Of a stretch of DNA of 64,000 bases, positions 17,969 to 28,800 are shown piece after piece. The position numbers and the translations under genes were made by a program. A model generated the notes under the pieces. It searched no databases, had not been told where the DNA came from, and saw nothing but the letters and a program-made list of their open reading frames with translations. Position 1 is the first letter of the stretch, and every line of letters starts with the position of its first letter. Origin of the DNA: Treponema porcinum (GTDB taxonomy: Bacteria; Spirochaetota; Spirochaetia; Treponematales; Treponemataceae); the NCBI RefSeq assembly GCF_900167145.1, contig NZ_FUWG01000003.1, forward strand, positions 159,348-223,347. The letters are read 5' to 3'.

Positions 17969-18952
17969 ATGGAAACACCTAACACAAATCCAAATGCTGA
18001 AACTCTCAGCAACCAGTCAGATGCAGTAGAAGTTGCTGCAAAATCAGTTCAGAATGACCCTTCTGTTACAAACGCAAAAGTAAATCGCAAGAACTTCATG
18101 AATGCCCTTGAAAACGGAAGCCTTGCTTGTCTTCCACAGGCAGACGGCAAAGCCGATGTTTCCGATGTCAAAAATGTTGTAAATGGCACTAAATACCGTG
18201 GAATGACAACACTTCTTCTCAAGAACTTCTCAAAGCTAAACGGCTATCCTACAAACGAATACATGACCGTCCAGCAGCTTGATAAAGTAAACATGGAAAA
18301 GCAGCTCGGCTGGAATGACAGACTCAGAATCAAAAAAGGCGAACACGGAATCAACATTGATTTTTCTGTTCCAAAACATGACGAAAACGGTAATGAAGTT
18401 AAAGACCCAGAAACCGGTAAAACCGTAAACGAAAAAATCACTGCAAAGCTCTTCAATATCGCTCAGGTTGAAAATCCTGAAAAACTCGTTGAATGGGCAA
18501 AGGAACAGGCTCAGGCTCGCTATGAGTATGCAAAAGAAAAGGCTGGAGACAAATGGCATGAACCTAACCCGGACAAAGTTCGTGAGGTTGTAAATGCTAC
18601 AACCTCTGATCCTGCTCAGTATCTTGCAGAATATTTTGATGCTATGGAAAAGGGCAAGGACTTTGCCGCATCTAAAGAAATCGTAGATGGATTCAAGTCT
18701 AAGGTCAATGAGTTTGTCTGGGAACACAAGGAAGGTGAAGAACGAAAGCCTCATGTAAATCCTTACCGCCTTAACATGCTTGGCTATGAAGCAGCAAAAA
18801 AGCTCAATGAAATGCGTACTACAGTTAAAAACACCAAGATTCGTGAAAATTACGCAAAGAAATCTTATGAAGAAAAACTGAAGAATCATCAGGCAAAAAA
18901 GAACAATTACCGTTCAATGTCTGACGATGACGGAATGTCAATGAGCGACTAA
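17969..18952 (+). CDS. ArdC-N-like ssDNA-binding antirestriction-type protein
   Basis: First gene of the polyvalent cluster. Residues about 70-170 match the ArdC N-terminal domain: GTKYRGMTTLLLKNF, a GYPTNEYMTVQQL segment, then IKKGEHGINIDF and AKLFNIAQVE. In the family this domain binds single-stranded DNA and protects incoming plasmid DNA from type I and type II restriction. The usual C-terminal ArdC metallopeptidase is missing; instead the second half is helical, charged and ends in D-D-D-G-M-S-M-S-D, a tail also seen on other proteins of this cluster. A rho-independent terminator follows, so this gene is probably expressed above the rest. Its leader is about 80 bases. Domain call is from motif memory. 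Confidence 0.7.
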   Translation: METPNTNPNAETLSNQSDAVEVAAKSVQNDPSVTNAKVNRKNFMNALENGSLACLPQADGKADVSDVKNVVNGTKYRGMTTLLLKNFSKLNGYPTNEYMTVQQLDKVNMEKQLGWNDRLRIKKGEHGINIDFSVPKHDENGNEVKDPETGKTVNEKITAKLFNIAQVENPEKLVEWAKEQAQARYEYAKEKAGDKWHEPNPDKVREVVNATTSDPAQYLAEYFDAMEKGKDFAASKEIVDGFKSKVNEFVWEHKEGEERKPHVNPYRLNMLGYEAAKKLNEMRTTVKNTKIRENYAKKSYEEKLKNHQAKKNNYRSMSDDDGMSMSD

Positions 18953-18958
18953 AAAACA

Positions 18959-18997
18959 GAGCCGTCATGAATATTTGTTTGTGGCGGCTCTTTATTT
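18959..18997 (+). terminator. Rho-independent terminator or attenuator after the ArdC-N-like gene
   Basis: GAGCCGTCA (18959-18967) pairs with TGGCGGCTC (18982-18990), with one G-T wobble, followed by TTTATTTA. It lies between the first and second genes of the cluster and probably lowers expression of everything downstream. Confidence 0.7.
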
Positions 18998-19010
18998 ATA
19001 AGGACAGTAT

Positions 19011-20108
19011 ATGAGATATGAGAATATAACCACATACGCAGTAAACAGGGATTTTGATTCAAACTACAAGGAAATAAACTCTCTTATCCGGGAAAATCTT
19101 AAAAATAATACTATGCCTGTTATATCTGATAAAACGTTTCCGCCTGACATGAATGTAATTACAGGTAAAACTCGTATGGATATAAACAAAGAAAAAATCG
19201 CACTTAAAGCAGCAAGCATCGGGGCTACAAGTACAATGTGGATTTACGGAGCAGATGCAGCCCAGCTTGGACTTGAGCTTAAAACAAAGAATCCTGTTGA
19301 ATATCAAAAAGCTGTAAAACAGAATCCTAACTACAACTGCCGTCCTGTCGTAATCCAGAACGCAAGAGAACGCTTTTCTGATAAAGACATGAGCTTTAAG
19401 AGCAACACTCTTTCAGAAAGCCTCTGCATTGACTGTCAGTGCGCATATCTTTTAGACCAGTTTACTGAAAAATCAGTAGAAAGGCTTTTTACTGAAAAAC
19501 TTCTGGAAAATAAAATTCCTTACGCTTCATATATGGCAAAAGAAATTCTTGCAAACAGAAATGAATACAATACAGGCGAAATGCAGGCTGAAAGAACTAA
19601 GCATATCAAGCAGAATCTTTTCTTGAATCTGCAAAAATCTTCCCCAGTTTTTCAGGAAATCGTGAACAAACGAAACAGCATTTACAAAAATTATCTTCCC
19701 GAGCAGAAAATTATTTTTGACTGCTATTACAAGCACTTTAACGAGCAGGCAAGCGGTGAAAAACTTTATAATTTTTCTTCAGAAGAAAAAAAGAATGTTC
19801 TTAATGCCTTTAAAAGTCTTTTGAAGAAAATTGATGAAAACAAAGAAGTTAAAAACATAAACGGAATAATTTCCCGGACGATTTTTGACGCATATTCATT
19901 CAGTGAGCGTCTTACGCATTACAACTTCTCTCTTGAACCGATTTACACAAGAGATGAACAGATTCAAAAAGATGCAAACAGAAGAATTCCAGCCGCAATG
20001 CAGCAGGAATCTAAAAATAAAGCTAAAACTGTTCAGAACGAGCAGACAAAGCAGAAATTTAAAAGGCCTTCTTTTTCAATGCATGTTGGAGAGGACAGAG
20101 GACTTTAA
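19011..20108 (+). CDS. Unknown cluster protein (365 aa)
   Basis: Not recognised. A soluble protein with ribosome binding site AAGGA 7 bases before the ATG. Residues about 60-85 contain AASIGATSTMWIYGADAAQLG, a possible small helical/glycine-rich fold; a Cys pair (C-I-D-C-Q-C) lies near residue 140; the middle is helical and basic. The last 45 residues are a K/Q-rich disordered stretch ending in F-K-R-P-S-F-S-M-H-V-G-E-D, a weaker version of the basic-then-acidic ends of its neighbours. Position between the ArdC-like gene and the giant genes suggests an early-transfer accessory role. Confidence 0.6.
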   Translation: MRYENITTYAVNRDFDSNYKEINSLIRENLKNNTMPVISDKTFPPDMNVITGKTRMDINKEKIALKAASIGATSTMWIYGADAAQLGLELKTKNPVEYQKAVKQNPNYNCRPVVIQNARERFSDKDMSFKSNTLSESLCIDCQCAYLLDQFTEKSVERLFTEKLLENKIPYASYMAKEILANRNEYNTGEMQAERTKHIKQNLFLNLQKSSPVFQEIVNKRNSIYKNYLPEQKIIFDCYYKHFNEQASGEKLYNFSSEEKKNVLNAFKSLLKKIDENKEVKNINGIISRTIFDAYSFSERLTHYNFSLEPIYTRDEQIQKDANRRIPAAMQQESKNKAKTVQNEQTKQKFKRPSFSMHVGEDRGL

Positions 20109-20149
20109 CGCCGAATGTTACGGCAATAACAATACGAAGGAGCAAGATC

Positions 20150-20845
20150 ATGATTAACGAACCTACAGAACCAGAAACAAAAAGAAACAGTGCCATTGAC
20201 AGAATGTTTGATGACTTTTTTAAAGAACATCAGGATGACAGCTACCCGACACCAAAATCCCTGGTAAGCTATATCGAAGCTGCTGGTGGAAGTGTAGGAG
20301 TAGACCGAAAAACTTTTCCAAAAATATGGTGGAAAAGAGCCTGTGAACATGCGGCAAATTCTGGAGGTCAGCTTTTTATGTCGGAGTATGACTTGGAGCA
20401 GACATTTACTAAATACGGCATTGATTTTTCTCACCACGACAAAGACAAGCTCTGGGGCGACTGTCTTTTTGAGTATATGAACAGAAAAGAACTTTTCCCT
20501 GAATTAGCACCAGAACGGCTTTCTGGCTATGAAGCAAATGTTGATGTATTTTTGAACAAAGACCAGTATCAACATGTAAATCTTGGTCTGATTGTTGATA
20601 AACAGAACAAGCGTTTTGCACTTGGAGTAGGAGACGCTTTTCCTTTAGTAACTGGTAAGAAAGTTTCTAAAGGTCAGATTATTCAGCTTGCTTCAATGCT
20701 TAAAGAAATGGGAATTAAGGAAGTTGAAATTGAAAGTGAATATGCTAGAACTTCTTTAGCACGTGTTACAGGTCAGGACAAAAAAAAGAAACCGTCTGTA
20801 AATCACAGGAAAAGCGTAGATGATGTAGATAGTCCATCTATGTAA
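20150..20845 (+). CDS. Unknown cluster protein (231 aa)
   Basis: Not recognised. AAGGAG stands 7 bases before the ATG. The N-terminal half (about residues 10-115) is helical and acidic-aromatic, with F-P-K-I-W-W-K-R and L-W-G-D-C-L-F-E-Y-M. The C-terminal half (about 130-205) looks alpha/beta, with VNLGLIVDKQNKRFALGVGD and a helix-strand unit ending V-E-I-E-S-E. The C-terminus is a lysine-rich run (D-K-K-K-K-P) followed by acidic residues and D-S-P-S-M, again resembling the cluster tail. No catalytic motif can be named. Confidence 0.55.
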   Translation: MINEPTEPETKRNSAIDRMFDDFFKEHQDDSYPTPKSLVSYIEAAGGSVGVDRKTFPKIWWKRACEHAANSGGQLFMSEYDLEQTFTKYGIDFSHHDKDKLWGDCLFEYMNRKELFPELAPERLSGYEANVDVFLNKDQYQHVNLGLIVDKQNKRFALGVGDAFPLVTGKKVSKGQIIQLASMLKEMGIKEVEIESEYARTSLARVTGQDKKKKPSVNHRKSVDDVDSPSM

Positions 20846-20859
20846 TTTTTAATCGTTGG

Positions 20860-20880
20860 GTTGTAATTAGATTTATATAC
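20860..20880 (+). promoter_or_regulatory. GTTGTAATTAG box with -10-like element
   Basis: GTTGTAATTAG (20860-20870) followed three bases later by TATATA-type sequence (20874-20879), about 45 bases before the 1621-aa gene. It is a copy of the box family found at 3825, 16413, 17845, 40243 and 53856 and probably marks an internal promoter or operator of the cluster. Confidence 0.45.
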
Positions 20881-20921
20881 CGTAAACAACAAATAATTGT
20901 ATATTGCAGGAGAAAAATAAA

Positions 20922-23900
20922 ATGGCTGATGAGAATAGAACAGAAGAAAGTGCTAAATATCTTGAAATTGTAATGCTTCGAAAAATGGGCATTGATGTAG
21001 TTCTTGATAGAGATGAATTCACCCGTGTCTTAAAAGCAAATGAAAAGTTGCAGAAAATGGAGCTTGAACTTAGTGAGCTTTCAAAATTAAAGAATGAACT
21101 TAATTCATTGAATGAAGAAAAAAAGACTGTTGATGAAAACAATCAGAGACTCAAAGAAGACAGCGTTGAACGAGGCAAAAGGAATTTCACAGAATTTATT
21201 GAAGCCGCAAAAGCCATGAAAGAGTTTATTCCTGCTACTAAAGAAATTCAGTCTTATCATACATCTTGGTACGATATAAACAAAATCAAAGTTCAAGTAG
21301 ATAATTCTGCTTCGGACAATGCTTCTTTTTATGATATTACAGAGGGTAAATTCATATATGTATCAAAAAGAGATGATGACAGTATTGTATGTACAATTAA
21401 AAACAATACAAATGAAGCTATTGTTTATTATGATGAAAATAATAACTTTATCGACGAAAAAAAGAAGCCTTGGTACTTGTACGAAAATTTTGCAAACTCA
21501 AATCACATCAGCGAACTAAAAACCGCCATTAAAGAAGACCTTGAAAAGCGTATTGGAACAACAAAAAAGCAGCTCGATAAGGCACATAAGGAACTTCATG
21601 AGGCAGAAAAAGCTGTAAAGAATAAAAATCTTCTTTCTGAGAATCAGAGTACAGAACCTGCTGAACCTAAAAAATTTGATAACAGCGTAAGTATTTCAAG
21701 CGATGAGTTCCTTGAACTTTCAAGAAGTATTGACTCAAAAGATTTTGAAAAGTTTGCAGACAGAATACAGGCTGGAAGTGCCGAATACTGGACATACTTG
21801 GCTTGTGTTCAGATTGAGGAATACAACACTAATCAGCTTAGATGGATTTTGGAAAACAGGGAAGTCCGCTTTGATGAAATCAAAAGAAACGATGTGCTTA
21901 CTGAGAAGGTAAGAGAAGAGACAAATCTTTCAATGAGTCTTCCACAGTGGGCGGCAGTTTCTGATGACCCCGCAATAATTGATGCAGTCTTTTCTAAGAT
22001 GACGGAAAAAGATTTTGCATGGGCAAAAGAAAACGGTGTCTTTAATAAAGCGGAAGAATTTTATAATGAAAAGTTTGTTGAGAATCCAGAAGAAAGAAAC
22101 AGCTCTGTTTCATTTGACTCTCTTAAAAACTGGGTAAAACAATACAGTCCGGAATCTTTCAGCGAGAATAAGCCGGTACACTATTATGCCCGACAAGTTC
22201 CGCCCGAAGAACAGTATTACGACATTGACGAAGAACTTTCAGAACTTGAAGTTTCTATAATTGAAACTTATACAGGAAGCAGATATTCAGAAATCATTAA
22301 CAATGATATTCCTAACGGCAGTATGAGCCAGTTTGCAGACACAATGAATGAAATCTCAGACGATTTTGATACATTCTTCCAAAACGGCGGAAAACCAAGT
22401 GAACAGGACCTTGAAGACGGCATAGCGCAGTATGCAAGCCTTGAAGAAGCTGTAAATACAGAACTCCCTAAAAAAGACGGCTCAAAATACACAGAAGAAG
22501 AAATGAAAGAATGGCGTAATGTCTTTGAACGCTATTCAAAAGCTGGTGACATGGGAAGTCACTGGTCTAGTACAAATGCAACGCATGAAGTTCTTACACA
22601 GGTTATGGAATTGCAGACAGGAGAGCCTTTTGTTCTTGCAAGCCTTAAAGGTTCTTCTCAGGGCGAAGATGTTACTGCCGTTATTCCAGAAAAACTTTAC
22701 ACAAAAGAGTTTGTAGAAGACATTGAGGCTAAATACTGGAATGAGGGTGTTGAATATCTTGTTTTTGAAGATGATTCGGGAAAAGTTCGTAATCTTGAAG
22801 ACCTTCAGGAACATGATGTTTTTGAAAACAATTCTGTAAGTTTTTATCTTCCTTCATACAAATCAGTAGAAAGATTAGCTGTTGCTTTAGGTGCAAAAAA
22901 GGGCGAACTTACAGTCTATGATTTTGAAGGATATAAAAAAACTCCAAAATACGAAAAAGTTCAATACATGAAAACTCTTACAAATCCGCTTGATGACCTG
23001 CGTACAGTTCTTAAAGCATACGACAAAGGATTTGACAGTGAATATAAACTTGATGATTACGATGAAAACAGAGTAACAAAAGGTAAGTGGAGCATTGCGA
23101 CAGGCGGCTATGATCAGGCATGGGAACTTTATTATGAAAATACTCCTGTTGCCTCTTGTGATACTGATAATATACTCAATGGTTACGGACACGATTTTAA
23201 TGATTTTACGGAAGCCGATGTGCTTCGTGTCGTAACTCAGGAATATAAAAATGTAAAATGCCCAGAAATTAAACTTCCGTCCCTTGATGATTATGAAGAA
23301 TACCTCAATGATTATTTCCATGACGGTTCTTTTACACTTGAACCTGAAAATGCTTTTGATGAATATCCGTTTGAAAGATTATTAAATCAGAGTTACAACC
23401 GTCATTTTCATTATGAAAAAGATTCTGTCGGCGGAGTAGTGCTTTCTTATGATTATTCAAACCATACAGAATATTTACAGCCGGGTGATGATGCAAATGT
23501 ATTCCTTGAAGAAGTCGAAAAAATCGAAAACGGTGTAATTCAGGTTAATGCAGAAGAGCAGCTGGATAATCTTATTAACAATTATTTTCCTGATTTCTTC
23601 CCTGATGATTTCCGTGATGAAGATACAAAAAACTTTATTACACAGCAGGAAATTATTGAGGCTGTAAACAACTATGAATGTGGTAAACTTTACAGAGAAT
23701 ATGATCCAGAAGGTTTTGAAAAAGACGCACAGGAATGGATTGAAGACCATTCTCCAGCATTTACAAATGTTTCTGAATTGCCACAATTTATGAAAGCAAT
23801 TCCTTTTGCAAAATGTGAATTAAAGAAAATTGAAAATTGGCAGGTTGAAGAGGCTAAAGAATGTGGATTAAATCTTGAGGGATATAAACACGAAATTACT

Positions 23901-25787
23901 ACTGATTTTATTGCTCATGTTGTAAAGAATCACGGTAACGTTATTACTGAAGCACAAAGGGGAAATGTTGCAGTAACGGAAAAAGACCTAGCTTCTTTAA
24001 ACGATGTTATTACTTCTCCAGACCGTGTTGTATATGGTGTAACAAACAAAGTTTTTGTAGCAGGACAGATTATAGAACGACCTTCTATAATTTATGCAAA
24101 AAATATGCCTGATGGAACAAGTTTATACTTTGAAGAAGTTCTCGATGGTAATAAAAACAATTCTATGAGAGGAAAAACTTTCTGGAAAAAAGCAAACCGA
24201 ATATCAGATGAATCTCTATTGAATATTATTGGAAGTAACAAGTCTGTAACAAATATCGACAATGCAAAAATTAAGGTTCACGAGGATGGAGACCAAATCC
24301 ATCATTCATCGTCAACAGAAACTGTTGATGCAGAGGTCAATTCTGCCGCACGTGAACCTAATGAAAATATAACACAATTTGTAAAAAAATCAATAGCTGA
24401 TTACACAGCTGCTAAAACAAATGCAGAAGGTCAAATCTCAAACGGTCAAGTTTTAGGTTTTGTAAAAGATAATAAAATCTTCATCAACATTGATTCTTTC
24501 AATGCAGAAACTCCAATTCATGAGTACACTCATCTTTGGGATAAAACTGTTCAGAAGAAAAATCCTGAACTCTGGAAACAGGGCGTAGAGCTTTTAAAGA
24601 AAACAGACACTTGGAAAGAGATTGAACGTAATCCAGCCTATGCAGATATTGCAGGTGATGAAGATTTGCTTGCATCAGAAGTTCATGCTCGCCTTGCCGG
24701 AAAAGAAGGTGCTGAATTATTCAGAAATATTTCAGAAGAAGTAAGAAAAAATGTCGGCACTGTACTTTATGACCTTAGAAAAGAACTTGCAGAAGAATTC
24801 TGTTCTGACAGAATAAATGATGTACAGCCGTTTAGAGATGATTTGAAAAGAATCCATGACACAAACTTTGCCGGTATCAATTTTGAAGTTTCTGCAAAAG
24901 AATGGACTCCTATCCGTATTCAGCAGCAATGTGAAGAAATCTGCAACAAGCTCGGTCTTGAATACATGGATGCCACAAGTAATTTCCCACGAGAAGACGG
25001 AACTGTGCTTTCAAATGATACATACTTTGTAAATCTTTCTGTCAGCGGATTCAGGAATCTTCCTTTACAGCATGTCATTACTTCTGATGAAATTAAACTT
25101 GCAGCTTACAAATGGAATGAAGATTCTTGGAATTATATCCGGGATAATTTTACAGAATGGAAAGAAGGAAACTTAAAATCTGTAAAAGAACTTTCTGTAA
25201 ATGATTTTGTAAATATCACCATTAAAGACTTTGTAGACGGTAAAAATCCTGTTCCTCATATTACAGAAAATATTAGACAGGAAAATATACAGATGCAGTA
25301 TGAGCGTAAAACTCACAATGAGTATACCCTAATATCAAATTATGGTTATGGCTGGGAAGAAGAGACTGCTTGGGATAACTACAAAGATGCAAAACAAGGC
25401 TTAAAAGAATATCGTGAAAATGGTGGTGGAAGCTATTATCTTAAACATCATACACGAGTACCAAATGGTTTTACTGTAGATGACGGACATTATGTACCTG
25501 AAGAAGATATTACTCCTAAGAACTTTAAGGATTACTTCAAATCTTCTCTAAAACTGAGGCAGATTGCCGGTAATCCGCAGAAAGCAGCAGCATATTGTTT
25601 TAAGCACGCAAATAGTCCGTCAGTAATACAAGAATGGCTTGAAAAACAGGGATGTACCAGCAAGGAAAAAACAGACAAACTCTTTGAGAGTTGGGTAAAA
25701 GAAACTGTAAAACCAGAACAGTCTAAAGCTAATGCAAAGGTGAAGAACAAATCAAAAGAAGATGAAAGCTGGTCCATTTCAGACTAA
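20922..25787 (+). CDS. Giant polyvalent protein 1: coiled coil, barnase-like nuclease, zincin
   Basis: 1621 residues. The start chosen is ATG 20922 with AGGAG 9 bases upstream; a TTG 18 bases earlier overlaps that site. Domains in order: K-M-G-I-D-V-V-L-D-R-D-E-F module and coiled coil (about 10-80), also present in the next giant; several unrecognised alpha/beta modules; a phage barnase/EndoU/colicin/RelE-like nuclease (about 985-1095, with GYKHEITTDFIAHVVKNHG, the RG-x-V-A-V-T segment and YFEEV), a family of RNase-type toxins; a zincin metallopeptidase with H1200-E-Y-T-H-L-W and a downstream S-E-V-H-A-R that may supply the third ligand; a C-terminal helical domain of about 70 residues; and the tail D-E-S-W-S-I-S-D. 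Polyvalent proteins of this style are thought to enter the recipient with plasmid or phage DNA. Individual activities are inferred. Confidence 0.75.
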   Translation: MADENRTEESAKYLEIVMLRKMGIDVVLDRDEFTRVLKANEKLQKMELELSELSKLKNELNSLNEEKKTVDENNQRLKEDSVERGKRNFTEFIEAAKAMKEFIPATKEIQSYHTSWYDINKIKVQVDNSASDNASFYDITEGKFIYVSKRDDDSIVCTIKNNTNEAIVYYDENNNFIDEKKKPWYLYENFANSNHISELKTAIKEDLEKRIGTTKKQLDKAHKELHEAEKAVKNKNLLSENQSTEPAEPKKFDNSVSISSDEFLELSRSIDSKDFEKFADRIQAGSAEYWTYLACVQIEEYNTNQLRWILENREVRFDEIKRNDVLTEKVREETNLSMSLPQWAAVSDDPAIIDAVFSKMTEKDFAWAKENGVFNKAEEFYNEKFVENPEERNSSVSFDSLKNWVKQYSPESFSENKPVHYYARQVPPEEQYYDIDEELSELEVSIIETYTGSRYSEIINNDIPNGSMSQFADTMNEISDDFDTFFQNGGKPSEQDLEDGIAQYASLEEAVNTELPKKDGSKYTEEEMKEWRNVFERYSKAGDMGSHWSSTNATHEVLTQVMELQTGEPFVLASLKGSSQGEDVTAVIPEKLYTKEFVEDIEAKYWNEGVEYLVFEDDSGKVRNLEDLQEHDVFENNSVSFYLPSYKSVERLAVALGAKKGELTVYDFEGYKKTPKYEKVQYMKTLTNPLDDLRTVLKAYDKGFDSEYKLDDYDENRVTKGKWSIATGGYDQAWELYYENTPVASCDTDNILNGYGHDFNDFTEADVLRVVTQEYKNVKCPEIKLPSLDDYEEYLNDYFHDGSFTLEPENAFDEYPFERLLNQSYNRHFHYEKDSVGGVVLSYDYSNHTEYLQPGDDANVFLEEVEKIENGVIQVNAEEQLDNLINNYFPDFFPDDFRDEDTKNFITQQEIIEAVNNYECGKLYREYDPEGFEKDAQEWIEDHSPAFTNVSELPQFMKAIPFAKCELKKIENWQVEEAKECGLNLEGYKHEITTDFIAHVVKNHGNVITEAQRGNVAVTEKDLASLNDVITSPDRVVYGVTNKVFVAGQIIERPSIIYAKNMPDGTSLYFEEVLDGNKNNSMRGKTFWKKANRISDESLLNIIGSNKSVTNIDNAKIKVHEDGDQIHHSSSTETVDAEVNSAAREPNENITQFVKKSIADYTAAKTNAEGQISNGQVLGFVKDNKIFINIDSFNAETPIHEYTHLWDKTVQKKNPELWKQGVELLKKTDTWKEIERNPAYADIAGDEDLLASEVHARLAGKEGAELFRNISEEVRKNVGTVLYDLRKELAEEFCSDRINDVQPFRDDLKRIHDTNFAGINFEVSAKEWTPIRIQQQCEEICNKLGLEYMDATSNFPREDGTVLSNDTYFVNLSVSGFRNLPLQHVITSDEIKLAAYKWNEDSWNYIRDNFTEWKEGNLKSVKELSVNDFVNITIKDFVDGKNPVPHITENIRQENIQMQYERKTHNEYTLISNYGYGWEEETAWDNYKDAKQGLKEYRENGGGSYYLKHHTRVPNGFTVDDGHYVPEEDITPKNFKDYFKSSLKLRQIAGNPQKAAAYCFKHANSPSVIQEWLEKQGCTSKEKTDKLFESWVKETVKPEQSKANAKVKNKSKEDESWSISD

Positions 25788-25808
25788 TCAGGTGTGGTGA
25801 GGTAAAAA

Positions 25809-28800
25809 ATGTCAGAAAATAATCTTTTAACAATTTTTGAAGGCTCAAAAATCCGCTTGAATTATGATGGTAAAAATATTCAGGGAAAAATCATGCTTTC
25901 AGATGGGGATTCTGTTGAAATTGAACCTTTTGAAATCTCTGAATCTGAGCTGAATGATTGCTGGTATGGATTTAAATATAAGGGCAAAGATTTCGATATG
26001 AATGTCTGCCTGAATGATGCAGAAAATGAAGGAACTCCTGTCTGTATTTATCCTGTAATCAACGGCACTACAGTAACAACATCAGATTTTGCTGCCATTA
26101 AAAAAGACTCTGTTTTTTTTGAAAAACAGAAAGAAATCATAAACAATAATCAAATGGAGAATAAACTTATGGAATTTGAAAAATTATCATGGGAAGAAAG
26201 TGTAAATGCACTTAAAGAATATTTTTTAAATAAAGAATATATCGTTTTATCGGACAAACTTGCTGATGAAATATACAGCAGGTATCTTGAAAATGGGCTT
26301 GAGCTAAAACTAAAAAAAGATAGTTCTGGTTTTTGTGCAGTTGATACAGAATCTGGGAAAGAAAGTCCTCTTCCACTGGAATCACAGGAAATGATTGAAA
26401 ATATTATTAACTGGAATGACAAGGAACTTTCTCTCTGGTATGAACAGGCCGCAGATGATGATATTATTGAAAGTATAAAAGGAATTGTCTCTGAACTTGA
26501 AGAAATTCATTCACAACATTTTAAGGATATAAGGGTTAATCAGGCTTTCCCTGAAATCTATACAAAAGAAGCTCTTGAAAAAGATGGTATTCCTTATTCT
26601 TCAGAATTTCTTATTTATGAAGAACCACGATGGAATTTTAAAAATAATGAAGATATTTTGAATATCATTAAAGATTCAGAACCTGACCTTTATATTAAGA
26701 TAAGGGATTATGTAAAGGAACAGGGCCTTTCTTCTGTAAACCAGCTTCATTTGGATTTGGGAAAATCCCTTCGTTATGATGATTTATATATCTGGAAAGG
26801 CGATTTTTCAAAAGAAACTCTTGAAGAAAAACTTGATGACAAATTTACTGTGCGCTATTCGTGGGATAATGATGAGGGAAATCTTGAAAACGGTGGCGAT
26901 GAAATCATTATTAAGGACAAAGCTTTTGTTGAAAAACTTAATTCAATGATTAAGGATGCAGTAAAACTTCATATAGAAGAATATGAAAAATTCAAAAACT
27001 TCCGAAATGATTTCATGATTAAAAATTGGAATGAAAAGGGACAGGGAAACAATTCCAGTTTTAAAAAAGTTGGTTCTCTTGAATCTATCGACAGCAATAA
27101 CAGAGAACAAATTATTGCAGTTGAAAAATCATTTGAGCATGAAACTGGCGGCACTCTTGGTGATGACAGGGCAGAACTTGTATTGAAAATGGCAAACTAC
27201 GATGAAAGTTCATTTAAGTTTCTTTTCGATAGAGAAAACGGAAATTTTGTTGAATATAAAAACAATGAAATTGTTGATGTAGAAACACCTATGGGAATGC
27301 TTAATTATCTGCATGATGAAATACAGTTTCAGCTCGAATCACCTCTTGCTAAAAGGGCAGATTATTTTGATGAAGGTCTTTTTGAGTCTATGCAGGATTT
27401 GTACAATAAATCTAATTCATTTTATACATGGGATGATTTATATATACTTGCAGAAAAAGAAACCTATCTGCCTGCAAAAGATGCTGCAAGAGAACAGATT
27501 GGAAAAGCTGCAAAAAAGTTCGGCATTGATATTGAAGCTTCTGAGATTCCAGAAGATGCCATTGCTGATTTTCTTGAAAAACATCCAGAATTAAACCGTT
27601 TTAATGAATCCGGCCAGATGCTCGCTGAAATCGATTCAGAAAATGAAATTTTGAATAAACCGTTTATTCCTTCAGAATATGTTTTAAGCAAACTTCAGGA
27701 AAAAGGCATTGAAGTTGTAACTGACAAGAAAGAATTTGAGAGAATTCTTGAAAGCCAGGCTGTTTTACAGAAAATGGCGACAAGTCTTTCTGATTTGAAA
27801 AAACTCAGTGCTTCTGTAAAAAAACAGGAAGAAGCAATTTCAAATGAACAGAAAAAAAGTAAGGAGCTTGCAGAAAAAGAATCTGCGATAAATAACCATT
27901 CTTTCTCATCGTTTGTTCTTGAAATGCAAAAATATCAGGATATATTTCCTAATAATGAACCAGTAAAAATTACAGACCTTAATTATTCAGAAATTCCATA
28001 TTATGATTTTGAATTATTTATTGAAAAAGATAAAAATGACCAATTAAGATTACTTTGCAATTATAAGAATAGAAACAATGTGGGTTCTGTTAATAATAAT
28101 TCTTTTTACAATTTAACCAATGACTCTTTTGATATAATAGACCCTCTTTCTCAGTTCGGCTTTGATATGTTAAAAGAAGTTCTTGAAGTATCGAAAGCTG
28201 AATTATCCCGGAAAGATTATATTCCTGAAATTCAAGAAAAGCTTAAAGACATACTGGAATCTCATCAGATTAAAGAAAAAGCTATTCTTGCCAATTTAAT
28301 AGAAAAAAACAATGAAAGAAAGAACTTTGTTGAAAGCAGAATTGACCAGATAAGTCGGGAAGAAAAAAGAAATGCAGAAAAGACTCTTGAATCCTGGCTC
28401 AATCTTGCTGATGAAATGGAAGATTCGCTATGGAACAAAGACCAGTTACAGGTTAAAAAAATATTTACGGAAAACGGAACTGAAGAAAGAAAACCGATAG
28501 CGGTCATTTCAGAAAGTGACATGCAAATATTTAAAGGCGTAAAAGACCGTAATCTTTATGCTGATAAATCCTATATTGCAGACCATTATATCAACAGACA
28601 TCACAATGCAAGGACTTTTTTAAACATTCAGAATGTCCTGGATAATTATGACAATATCTATTTTGATAAAGACCAGAATTCAACCGGATTTACAAAAAGA
28701 TACGGAAAAATGATTGACTGTGTTTTTATGCGTGTAAATGAAGGCAAGATTATTCTTTTTGGAACGACCTTTGAACAGCCGGAATATAAAATAGAAAACG

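Noticed and set aside
18236..18889. Long minus-strand frame (217 codons) opposite the ArdC-N-like gene
   Set aside because: Phe/Cys/Ile-rich composition is typical of the reverse of Glu/Lys-rich coding sequence; there is no start signal.
20904..20921. TTG start for giant polyvalent protein 1
   Set aside because: The AGGAG at 20908-20912 serves ATG 20922; the TTG lies upstream of it and has no site of its own.
22887..23321. Minus-strand frame of 144 codons opposite giant 1
   Set aside because: Same reverse-composition artefact; no ribosome binding site or plausible domain.
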